Shown here one piece after another: positions 8,143 through 16,037 of a stretch of 64,000 nt of DNA. The position numbers and the translations under genes are program-made. Positions within the stretch are counted from its first letter, which is position 1. Each line of letters opens with the position of its first letter. This stretch comes from Pseudomonadales bacterium. Lineage in GTDB: Bacteria > Pseudomonadota > Gammaproteobacteria > Pseudomonadales > Halieaceae. The DNA lies in assembly GCA_024234855.1 (NCBI GenBank), contig JACKNN010000002.1:186001-250000 (forward strand). Reading direction: 5' to 3'. Below the pieces are notes generated by a model. The model saw only the letters and a list, made by a program, of their open reading frames with translations. It was not told the origin of the DNA and did not search any database.

Positions 8143-9522
8143 GTGTCGGCTTGTCGGCGCCATTTCAATCGCCATTCACTGCATCCCTGGGCTGATCTCC
8201 CGGGGCTGGGAGAGGATGACTCCACCCCGGTCATCGTCAGTGGGGACGGCATCTATATCACGGATGACCAGGGGCGTCGCATGATCGACGGTCCGGCCGG
8301 CATGTGGTGTATGCAAACGGGGTATGGCCGCCGGGAGATCGCCGACGCGGTGGCCGACCAGATAATGCACCTGGGATATTCCACCGCGTTCTCCACTATC
8401 AACCCGCGTGAGGTGGAGCTGGCCAGGCGTATAGCCGGGGAAACCCCTGGCGACCTCAACCGGGTATTCTTTACGACCGGCGGCTCCACCGCCGTGGACT
8501 CAGCGCTGCGCCTGTGCCAACTCGCCAACAACATCAAGGGTGAGCGCCAGCGCAAGCACATCCTGTCACGCCACCACGCTTACCACGGCAGCACGTTCCT
8601 GTCCGCGTCTGTTACCGGCAAGGAGCGCGACAAGACGGCGATGGATGTGCTGCAGGACAATGTGCACTTCCTCAGTGTGCCCTGCCATTTCTACCACCAC
8701 CAGGAACTTGGCGAGGCGGCCTTCTGCGATTTCCTGGTGCGGGAGCTTGAAGACAGGATTCTCGCATTGGGTCCGGACAATGTGATGTGCTTTATCGCCG
8801 AACCCGTGCTGGGCTCGGGTGGCGTGATCGTGCCTCCGGTCGACTATAACCGGCGCTGCTGGGAGGTGGTGAAGAAGTACGGCATCGTCTATATCGCCGA
8901 TGAGGTGGTGACCGCTTTTGGGCGCCTGGGTCATTGGTTCGCTTCCGAAAAAGTGTTTGGCTTGGTGCCGGATATCATTACCTTCGCCAAGGGATTGACT
9001 TCAGGCTATGTCCCACTGGGCGGCTTCGCCGTGTCCGATCGCTTTATGGACGGTATTTCGGGTGACTCCGCCGGCGGCAATATCTACAGCAACGGCTATA
9101 CCTGGTCAGCCAACCCGGTTTCCTGCGCGGCGGCCCTGGCGAGCTGGGACATTATCGAGCGGGAAGGGCTGCTGGCGCATGTCCGGGAGATCGGCCCGTA
9201 TTTCCAGCGGCAACTCAGGACCCTGCTGGATATCCCGCTGGTAGCCGATGTCCGCGGCACCGGGCTGATGGCCGCGGTGGAGATGCGATTGGGCAACGGC
9301 GTGAATGGCGATCAGCTGCTGCAGCAGGATTACGCCATCGGTGACCTGGTGGACAGCTACTGCCGCGAATATGGCTTGCTGGTGCGACCGCTGATCAATG
9401 TCTGCATCATGTCGCCGCCGTTGATTATCACGACGTCTCAGATAGATGACATGGTAAGGGCGTTACGCCGGGCGCTGGAGCGGGCGGACAAAGAGTTGCA
9501 CTCAAGCAAGAAAATCGCCTGA
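8143..9522 (+). CDS. Class III (omega) aminotransferase
   Basis: A 459-residue PLP enzyme of the class III family. The PLP aspartate motif is VYIADEVVTAFGRLG and the Schiff-base lysine is K283 in TFAKGLTSGYVPLGG. The N-terminal part has the WCMQTGYGRREIADAV block of omega-amino acid:pyruvate-type aminotransferases. The start is GTG at 8143, with GAGAGG just upstream overlapping the end of the Rieske gene, so the two form an operon. It would deaminate a primary amine or amino acid to an aldehyde or keto acid. Substrate unknown. Confidence 0.9.
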   Translation: MSACRRHFNRHSLHPWADLPGLGEDDSTPVIVSGDGIYITDDQGRRMIDGPAGMWCMQTGYGRREIADAVADQIMHLGYSTAFSTINPREVELARRIAGETPGDLNRVFFTTGGSTAVDSALRLCQLANNIKGERQRKHILSRHHAYHGSTFLSASVTGKERDKTAMDVLQDNVHFLSVPCHFYHHQELGEAAFCDFLVRELEDRILALGPDNVMCFIAEPVLGSGGVIVPPVDYNRRCWEVVKKYGIVYIADEVVTAFGRLGHWFASEKVFGLVPDIITFAKGLTSGYVPLGGFAVSDRFMDGISGDSAGGNIYSNGYTWSANPVSCAAALASWDIIEREGLLAHVREIGPYFQRQLRTLLDIPLVADVRGTGLMAAVEMRLGNGVNGDQLLQQDYAIGDLVDSYCREYGLLVRPLINVCIMSPPLIITTSQIDDMVRALRRALERADKELHSSKKIA

Positions 9523-9574
9523 GCAGCCTGCAGGCAACATCCCGGCAAGTGCGGGTCAGGGAAAAAGCGGACGG

Positions 9575-10699
9575 CTAGGCCAGTACCAGAGAGTATTTGT
9601 AAAACTCTGTCTCGCGCGCATAGCCCAGGGATTCGTACAGTGATTGCGCCTGGTAATTATCGACAGCGGTTTCCAGATCGATGCGGCTGGCGCCGGACTT
9701 GCGGGCCATTTTCTCCGCCTCCTGCAATAGCGCCTGGCCGACGCCGCGCTGGCGAACGGACGAGGTCACGAACAGGTCGTACAGGATCCAGATCGGGGTG
9801 GTGGCTACTGAGCACCAGCCCGGGTAGAGCTGGGCGAAGCCCAGTGCCGTGTCGCCAGGGTCCACCGCGAGGTATATTACCGAGCGTTGCTTTGCCAGGT
9901 TCTGGCCGAGGAAGCGGCGGGCCAGGGCGAGGTCAGGCTCCCGCTGGTAGAACTGGCGGTAGGCATCAAACAGGCTGGCAAGCGCGGCCAGTTGTTCCTT
10001 GCCCGCCCTGACGATGCGCAGGGTTTTGTCGGCGGGGCTCAGGCGGGACACTGTCTGTTCCGGGTTGCCCGGCATGTCGAATGCCCAGGGGAAGACGCTG
10101 GCCAGGAATGAAAGGTAAAGTGAACGGGCGTCGGCCCGGTTGTAATCCGCGCCGGCGTAGAGGATATCCTGCCAGATCTCGTCGATCAGGCCCTGTACCG
10201 CATTGGCCATGGCATGGGCGTTCATCTGGCCCTGGCGGTCGCCCTGGTGAATGATCTCATCGCACAACTGCCGGGTGATGGCGAAAATTTTCTGGTCCTG
10301 GGCGCCACAGATACGCTGGTAATCGGCGCGCGAGCGCGCTTCAGAGGTGAAGGCGAACCACACAGCCGTCTTGCGCGGCTCAGTGATCTGGGGGTCCAGC
10401 GAGGCCTCGAACATGGCGAGCAGTTTTTGCGCCGGATTGCTTCCGGCCCTGTCAATGGCCTGCAGTATGGTTCCTTCGAACTCACTGGCCAGTTCGGTGA
10501 GGGTCGCCAGCAGCAGCGCCTCCTTGCTGTCGAAGTGAAAGTTGACCGAACCCGCGCTCAGGCCGGCAATGTCCGCTATCTTCGCGAGGGTGAGTTTTGG
10601 CAGGCCGTGCTCGGAGATGGCCGTCATGGTCGCATCGATCATGAGGCGGCGTCGCTCCGCCTGGATGGTACTGCTGATGCCGGGTTTCTTCGTGCCCAT
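9575..10699 (-). CDS. TetR-family regulator fused to a GNAT acetyltransferase
   Basis: A 374-residue two-domain protein. Residues 1-60 are a TetR helix-turn-helix (LTLAKIADIAGLSAGSVNFH), and residues to about 205 resemble the BetI-type C-terminal ligand domain. A complete GNAT fold follows from about residue 225 to the end, with the acetyl-CoA signature RQRGVGQALL and a C-terminal SLYESLGY block. The ATG at 10699 is chosen because GGCGGA lies about 5 bases upstream; a TTG at 10714 is possible. No stop or frameshift separates the two halves. It is transcribed divergently from purU and convergently with the Rieske-aminotransferase operon. It is a candidate local regulator that may also modify a small molecule or protein. 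Confidence 0.9.
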   Translation of the reverse strand: MGTKKPGISSTIQAERRRLMIDATMTAISEHGLPKLTLAKIADIAGLSAGSVNFHFDSKEALLLATLTELASEFEGTILQAIDRAGSNPAQKLLAMFEASLDPQITEPRKTAVWFAFTSEARSRADYQRICGAQDQKIFAITRQLCDEIIHQGDRQGQMNAHAMANAVQGLIDEIWQDILYAGADYNRADARSLYLSFLASVFPWAFDMPGNPEQTVSRLSPADKTLRIVRAGKEQLAALASLFDAYRQFYQREPDLALARRFLGQNLAKQRSVIYLAVDPGDTALGFAQLYPGWCSVATTPIWILYDLFVTSSVRQRGVGQALLQEAEKMARKSGASRIDLETAVDNYQAQSLYESLGYARETEFYKYSLVLA

Positions 10700-10763
10700 G
10701 AAATCCGCCTGCAAGGGTGTCGTTCGCGTCGCTGCGAACTTGGAAATAGCCGTTCATGCTGGC

Positions 10764-10779
10764 AGTATATACGCGTACT
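10764..10779. promoter_or_regulatory. Possible TetR-GNAT promoter/operator
   Basis: The 198-base gap between the divergent TetR-GNAT and purU genes contains the sequence AGTATATACGCGTACT. It includes the perfect 8-base palindrome GTATATAC and, read on the minus strand, a TATACT -10-like box for the TetR-GNAT gene. Autoregulation is plausible, but no good -35 box was found. Confidence 0.3.
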
Positions 10780-10897
10780 AAAAATTGAACAGAGATTCGG
10801 TTGCTCCTGATCCGGTGTCCACCCGCAGGGGTGTGACAGTCTCGCCGGGGTCCGGCCCGGCACATGCATTACCCTCTCTCCCAAAGGATGTCGATCG

Positions 10898-11770
10898 ATG
10901 AATGATCCGCAACGAACGGCCAGTTATACCCTGGTAATCTCCTGCCCGGACAAGGTGGGTATCGTCGCGGCGGTATCGCGTTTTGTGGCCGACCGGGGCG
11001 GTTCCCTGACCGAGTCCAACCACCACACCGATGTGCAGCAGGGCTGGTTTTTTATGCGCAACGTGATCAGTGCCAAATCGCTGAATGTCAGCCTGGCGGC
11101 ATTCCGCGAGGAATTTGTGCCGCTTGCCCGCGAACATGAAATGGACTGGACCCTGCGCGACAACAATGAGTTGCAGCGGGTGGTGCTGCTGGCCAGCCAT
11201 GCATCCCATTGCCTGGCAGATATCCTGCACCGCTGGAAGAGCGGGGACCTGGCCTGCCAGATCCCCTGCGTGATCTCCAACCATGAGAACCTGCGCAGCA
11301 TGGTGGAATGGCACGGCATCCCCTTCCACTACGTGCCGGTACCGAAGGAGGACAAGAGTGAGGCGTTCCAGCGGATGTCCGGGATCATCGAACGCCATCG
11401 GGCCGAGACCATTGTGCTCGCGCGCTATATGCAGATCATTCCGCCGCAGCTGTGTGAGGAATACGCGGGCCGGCTGATCAACATCCACCACAGTTTCCTG
11501 CCGTCGTTTATCGGCGCCAATCCCTACCTGCGGGCATACGAGCGCGGGGTAAAACTGATCGGCGCCACCTGCCACTACGTGACCCAGGACCTCGATGAGG
11601 GGCCGATCATCGAGCAGGACGTGATCAGGGTAAACCACAGCTGTGGCAAGGACGATATGGTCAGGCTGGGGCGCGACGTGGAGCAGTCGGTGCTGTCGCG
11701 CGGACTGCGTTACCACCTGGAGGACCGGGTTATCATCAGGGGCAACCGCACCGTGGTGTTTACCTCATGA
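10898..11770 (+). CDS. purU: Formyltetrahydrofolate deformylase
   Basis: A 290-residue PurU. An N-terminal ACT domain (LVISCPDKVGIVAAVSRF, about residues 9-85) is followed by a formyltransferase-fold hydrolase domain with NHENLR, INIHHSFLPSFIGANPY (catalytic His) and GATCHYVTQDLDEGPI (catalytic Asp). It hydrolyses 10-formyl-THF to formate and THF. AAGGA lies about 10 bases before the ATG. Its TGA overlaps the ATG of the next aminotransferase. Among demethylation genes, its job is probably to recycle THF loaded with C1 units, the formate going to the Fds dehydrogenase; in E. coli PurU is a C1/purine housekeeping enzyme. Confidence 0.93.
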   Translation: MNDPQRTASYTLVISCPDKVGIVAAVSRFVADRGGSLTESNHHTDVQQGWFFMRNVISAKSLNVSLAAFREEFVPLAREHEMDWTLRDNNELQRVVLLASHASHCLADILHRWKSGDLACQIPCVISNHENLRSMVEWHGIPFHYVPVPKEDKSEAFQRMSGIIERHRAETIVLARYMQIIPPQLCEEYAGRLINIHHSFLPSFIGANPYLRAYERGVKLIGATCHYVTQDLDEGPIIEQDVIRVNHSCGKDDMVRLGRDVEQSVLSRGLRYHLEDRVIIRGNRTVVFTS

Positions 11771-13167
11771 GCTACCAGCTACCGGGCGACAAGTCTCGCC
11801 AGTTACTGCAACGCGGGCTGCCGCATTTGCGCAACGGCCTGCGCTATCCTGCCGCCGCCCGGCGCGCCGCCGACAAGGGTTACGATGCCCCCGCCCAGAT
11901 GATCGTCGGCCGGGCCGAGGGCGATTACGTCTGGGACCTGGACGACAACCGGTATATCGATTTCCAGGGCGGCTGGGCCACCAATCCGCTGGGTAATTGC
12001 CATCCGGAAATTATCGAGGCCGTGCATGAAGCCCACAGGCGCTATGGTTTCCAGTGGGAGCATCCCCTGCGCATCCCGCTGACGGAAAGGCTAGCGGGCC
12101 TGATGCCGGGCAGGGCGTTGCCGCGTTTCAGTTTCGAGGTGTCCGGCACCGAGGCGGTGGAGTCTGCCATCCACCTGGCCCTGTGCCATACCCGCCGCCG
12201 CTACATCATCAGCTTCACGTCCTGTTTTCACGGCGAGGGCCTGGGCACCAAGATGGTCAGTGCCTACAACAGCAATAACAACCTGTACATGGAAGCCTGG
12301 GCGGGCGGTGTGTTGAAGGCGCCGTTTCCCTACTCGGAAAATATTCCCGCGGGTATGAGCCACGCCCAGTATTGCGAGTACTGCCTGTGGTACCTGGAAA
12401 CCCACCTGCCCGAGTTTGTAGTGCCGGCGGAGAACATCGCCGCCATCCTCATTGAACCCGGCCTGGCCGAGGGCGGCAACTGGATACCCAGTCGCGATTT
12501 TTTCCAGGGTGTGCGCAGGATTTGCGACCAGTATGACTGGTTGATGATCGCCGATGAGGTGCTGACGGGCCTGGGCCGCACCGCGAGAATGTGGGGGGTG
12601 GAGCACTACGACGTGGTGCCGGATATCCTGGTGGCGGGCAAGAATATGTCCGGGGGTATCGAGCCCTGCGCAGGCGTCGCCGCCCGCGACGACATCCTCG
12701 GGGACAACCCCCGGGCCACTGCGGGCAGCACCTTCGCCGGCACACCCGGAGGCTGTGCCGCCTGCCTGAAGACCCTCGACATCTATGAGCGCGACAATAT
12801 CCTCGATCATGCCGCGAAGCTGGCGGATCTCGCCGCCGAGCGCATGGCGCCCTGGGAGTCTCGCTACGGCATCGTCAGCCAGGTGCGCAATCTCGGCCTG
12901 CTGCTGGGCGTGTCATTCGCCGGGGAGTCAAAGCCGGAGGAGGAATTTTTCGTGGCCCGCTCCGTGCGCCACGAAATGCTGCGGCGCGGCGTCTGGGCCA
13001 TCTGCGACAACCAGGCCCAGGTACGTATGTACCCGGCCCTGAATATGCCACCGGAGGTGCTGCTGCAGGGCCTGGATATCATGGAGGAGGCCATAGACGC
13101 GGTGCAGCGCAAAGGCCCCACTATCGGCGACTACCCGCCGCTGCCCAGCGGCAACGTGGGGTTCTAG
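11767..13167 (+). CDS. Class III aminotransferase
   Basis: A 466-residue PLP enzyme of the acetylornithine/4-aminobutyrate/GSA superfamily. Visible are the WGGWATNP-like N-terminal block, EVSGTEAVESAIHLA, the PLP aspartate in LMIADEVLTGLGRT and the Schiff-base lysine K292 in LVAGKNMSGG. It is coupled to purU by an ATGA overlap, an unusual pairing suggesting that the substrate route involves both deamination and folate-bound C1 units. It is only distantly similar to the aminotransferase at 8143. Substrate unknown. Confidence 0.88.
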   Translation: MSYQLPGDKSRQLLQRGLPHLRNGLRYPAAARRAADKGYDAPAQMIVGRAEGDYVWDLDDNRYIDFQGGWATNPLGNCHPEIIEAVHEAHRRYGFQWEHPLRIPLTERLAGLMPGRALPRFSFEVSGTEAVESAIHLALCHTRRRYIISFTSCFHGEGLGTKMVSAYNSNNNLYMEAWAGGVLKAPFPYSENIPAGMSHAQYCEYCLWYLETHLPEFVVPAENIAAILIEPGLAEGGNWIPSRDFFQGVRRICDQYDWLMIADEVLTGLGRTARMWGVEHYDVVPDILVAGKNMSGGIEPCAGVAARDDILGDNPRATAGSTFAGTPGGCAACLKTLDIYERDNILDHAAKLADLAAERMAPWESRYGIVSQVRNLGLLLGVSFAGESKPEEEFFVARSVRHEMLRRGVWAICDNQAQVRMYPALNMPPEVLLQGLDIMEEAIDAVQRKGPTIGDYPPLPSGNVGF

Positions 13168-13207
13168 CGCGGCTTTTGCGTCACAGGCGGGGTCCGGGGT
13201 AAGCCTG

Positions 13208-13238
13208 CCGGTGCTTTGGGTGGGTTGGAAAGCACCGG
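13208..13238. terminator. Stem-loop between convergent genes, likely bidirectional terminator
   Basis: CCGGTGCTTT (13208-13217) and AAAGCACCGG (13229-13238) form a perfect 10-base stem with an 11-base loop. It sits in the 96-base gap between two converging genes, the expected place for a bidirectional terminator, although no long T-run follows on either strand. Confidence 0.55.
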
Positions 13239-13263
13239 GGCCTGGCGGGCACAAGCGCCGGGC

Positions 13264-14484
13264 TCAGCAGTCCGGCGGCGGTGTCAGCTTCGCCCGCTCG
13301 GGCGCCCAGAACGGTTTGGTGACCCGGGTGCAGCGCGCCACCTTGCGTTGCCAGCGCAATTCCTTCTGGTGGTAGATCTCCGCCCAGATCTGACCCCCGA
13401 AATATTTCGCCTCCACCAGTCCGTAGGCGATATTGGCCTTGACCACCGGTGACCACAGGGCGGAGGTGATGTAGCCAATCTCCGTGGCACACTTGCGGTC
13501 GGCATACAGTATGCTGTGCTGCGCCGGCTTGTTGCCCTCGATATCAAGCTTGAGCAGGCGGCGGTAGTTGCCGGATTCCTTCTGGGCGATCAGGGCGGCG
13601 CGGCCGCTGAAGTGCTGCTTCCTGAAATTGAGAATCCAGCCCAGGCCCAGCTCCAGCGGCGAGTGGTCGTGGCCGCGTTCAACCGTGTGCAGCGAGCCGT
13701 GGAAGTCCACATCCGGGGCGAGAAAGCCCGCTTCCACCCGCGCCATCTCAAGCGACTCATCGCCCATGGGCTGGATACCGTACACGCCTCCCCTCGTGAA
13801 CAGTTCGTCCCACAACAGCTCCGCGTCCTGCGGCTGCACCCACAGCTCGTAACCGAGGTCGCCGGTGTAGCCGGTGCGGGAGACCAGCAGCCGGCCCGAG
13901 CCAAAGGGGAAGCGCATGACCTGGAACGGCTTGCACTGGTCGATGCCGGCAAACCCCAGTGCCTTCAGCAGGGCGCAGGAGGTAGGTCCCTGCAGCGCCA
14001 GCGCGGCGAGGTCCTCGCTGATATCCGTGATCGCCACCGCGTCGAAGCCCACGGCAGCCAGGCAGAACCAGTCATAGCCGGGGTCGGCGCAGCACAGCAT
14101 GAACTCCTCCGCGCCCAGCCGGAACAGGGTGCCGTCGTCCACCACCTTGCCGGTGTCGGTACACCAGACATTATAGGCCACGGTGTCCACCGGCTGCGCC
14201 ATGACATCCCGGGTGACCATGCGGTCCAGCATCGCCGCCGCGTCGGAACCGGCAAAGCGGTACTTGCGCATGGGGGAGGTATCGAACACGCCGCAGGTGT
14301 TGCGGGTGGCAAAGTATTCCAGCTGCGGGTCGGCGTAGTACACGGCCGAGGCGAAGCCGTTCCACTGGCTCCATTGCTGGTTGAGGTTGAGGCGTGAGCT
14401 GCGGCTGTGGAACGGTGTCGGCATTATGCCCCGGTGGATATGGGCGATATCCCGCGAAGCCCGCAGACGAACCATCGGCGACAT
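13264..14484 (-). CDS. GcvT-like aminomethyltransferase family protein (second copy)
   Basis: A 406-residue GcvT/DmdA-superfamily protein paralogous to the product at 2030-3214. They share GVFDTSPMRKYRF, RMVTRDV, ALQGPTSCALL, SRTGYTGDLGYELW and the closing barrel. The ATG at 14484 follows the TGA of the upstream FAD gene by two bases. It is the last gene of a minus-strand operon FAD-FAD-GcvT that mirrors the plus-strand set at the window start. Probable role: transfer of a C1 unit to THF. The physiological donor is not known. No H-protein lipoyl partner is nearby, so it is unlikely to be the glycine cleavage T protein. Confidence 0.88.
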   Translation of the reverse strand: MSPMVRLRASRDIAHIHRGIMPTPFHSRSSRLNLNQQWSQWNGFASAVYYADPQLEYFATRNTCGVFDTSPMRKYRFAGSDAAAMLDRMVTRDVMAQPVDTVAYNVWCTDTGKVVDDGTLFRLGAEEFMLCCADPGYDWFCLAAVGFDAVAITDISEDLAALALQGPTSCALLKALGFAGIDQCKPFQVMRFPFGSGRLLVSRTGYTGDLGYELWVQPQDAELLWDELFTRGGVYGIQPMGDESLEMARVEAGFLAPDVDFHGSLHTVERGHDHSPLELGLGWILNFRKQHFSGRAALIAQKESGNYRRLLKLDIEGNKPAQHSILYADRKCATEIGYITSALWSPVVKANIAYGLVEAKYFGGQIWAEIYHQKELRWQRKVARCTRVTKPFWAPERAKLTPPPDC

Positions 14485-14486
14485 AC

Positions 14487-16037
14487 TCAGCGCTCCTCCA
14501 GAATGGCCGCGGCGGCGTTACTGCCCGCGGCTCCCATGATGCCACCACCGGGATGGCTGCCGGCGCCGCACAGGTAAAAACCGGACACCGGTGTGCGGTA
14601 CTGGGAGGCGCCGTAGGTCGGGCGGTTCATCCACCAGTTGTCCAGGGCGAATTCGCCGTGGTGCCAGTGGCCGCCGGTCAGGCCGAACTGCTGTTCCAGG
14701 TCGGTCGGGGTCAGCAGCTCGCTGGCGACGATGCAGTCGCGAATATCCGGCGCGTACTGCGCCAGGCTCGCGACGGCATTATCCAGGAAGTCCTTGCGCT
14801 GGGCATCCCAGCCGCCATTGACAGTGTAGGGCGCGTACTGCACCAGGGCGGATAACACGTGTTGGCCAGCAGGTGCCAGGCGGTCATCCTGCAGGCTTGG
14901 CAGCAGCACTTCCATGGGTAGCCGGCGGGCGTAGCCGCCATATTTCGCCTCGTCGTAGGCGTTTTCGATGAACTGCATGGTGGGCGCCAGCAACAGCCTG
15001 CCCCCTGGGTAGGCCAGGCCGGTGAATGTGGGCAGCCGGTCCAGGGCGAGGTGCAATTTGGCGACATAGCCATCGGTGCGCAGGCGCCTGATGCGGTGGG
15101 TGAATTGTATATCCAGGTGCCTGGCCCCCAGCAACTGGAAGAAGCTCGTCTTCGGGTCGGCATTGGACACGATTTTTTGCGCCCTGATCAGCTCGCCGCT
15201 GGCAAGTGCGACGCCGACGGCGCGACCCTGCTCAACCACCACTTTCGCTACCGGGCTATCCAGTCGCAACCCGGCGCCGTTGGCGCAGGCCGCCTTCGCC
15301 AGGGCGTCCATCAGCCCGCCGGTGCCGCCACTGGCCAGGGGCAAACCGCCGGTCAGGTCGCCGCTCATGCGGTACAGCAGGGCGATCACTGCGTTGTTGG
15401 GCGAGCGCGGCGCCAGCTTGCTGCCGACGTTGGCGTCCCAGCTCAGGGCCGCTTTCAGCAGCGGGCTGTGGAAGTACTCATCCATCAGGTCCCGGGCGGG
15501 CAGGGCGATCATGCGCATCATTTCCCGCAGGTCGGTTTTGCCCAGGGTGCGCAGGTTCCAGCCAAACAGGCCCAGGGTGGCGGCGTCCCGCAGGCCGCCG
15601 CTGCCCAGCACCGGCGGGCGTTTGTGCCAGAACGGATTTATCGCCTTTGCAAATTTTTGCAATAAGGCCTGGTAGGCCTTGTAGGCCGCCGTATCAGCGG
15701 CGCAAGCGCCGCTCAGGGTGCCGTCGGCGATGGTGATGTGGCCGCTGCCGTCCGGGCACAGCGCAACCGTGGGCAGGGCGCTGGCCGCGAGCCTGAAGCC
15801 GTGGTTTTCCAGTGCCAGGTCCGCGACCAGTTTTCGCCCGAACTGGGGCAGGGTGTGGGCAACCGAGGCCCTGAAGCCCGGGGCGAACTCCCGGGTGGCG
15901 CCGAGCCCGCCCGGCTGCGAAGCGGCCTCCAGCACCAGCACCTGCCTGCCCGCCCTGGCCAGGTGGGCAGCGCATACGAGGCCGTTGTGGCCAGCGCCGA
16001 TGATAATGGCGTCCAGCGGCTTACTCATCGACGTCAT
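14487..16037 (-). CDS. PYROXD2/CrtI-like FAD-dependent oxidoreductase
   Basis: A 516-residue flavoprotein with the N-terminal dinucleotide motif AIIIGAGHNGLVCAAHLARAG and the C-terminal FAD signature YLCGAGSHPGGGIMGA. The internal block LTPTDLEQQFGLTGGHWHHG matches the corresponding part of the 444-2033 protein. The start at 16037 overlaps the end of the preceding FAD gene by 17 bases; an internal ATG at 16028 is an alternative. It is the middle gene of the minus-strand module. Together with the longer FAD protein upstream it could form a heteromeric dehydrogenase. Confidence 0.9.
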   Translation of the reverse strand: MTSMSKPLDAIIIGAGHNGLVCAAHLARAGRQVLVLEAASQPGGLGATREFAPGFRASVAHTLPQFGRKLVADLALENHGFRLAASALPTVALCPDGSGHITIADGTLSGACAADTAAYKAYQALLQKFAKAINPFWHKRPPVLGSGGLRDAATLGLFGWNLRTLGKTDLREMMRMIALPARDLMDEYFHSPLLKAALSWDANVGSKLAPRSPNNAVIALLYRMSGDLTGGLPLASGGTGGLMDALAKAACANGAGLRLDSPVAKVVVEQGRAVGVALASGELIRAQKIVSNADPKTSFFQLLGARHLDIQFTHRIRRLRTDGYVAKLHLALDRLPTFTGLAYPGGRLLLAPTMQFIENAYDEAKYGGYARRLPMEVLLPSLQDDRLAPAGQHVLSALVQYAPYTVNGGWDAQRKDFLDNAVASLAQYAPDIRDCIVASELLTPTDLEQQFGLTGGHWHHGEFALDNWWMNRPTYGASQYRTPVSGFYLCGAGSHPGGGIMGAAGSNAAAAILEER

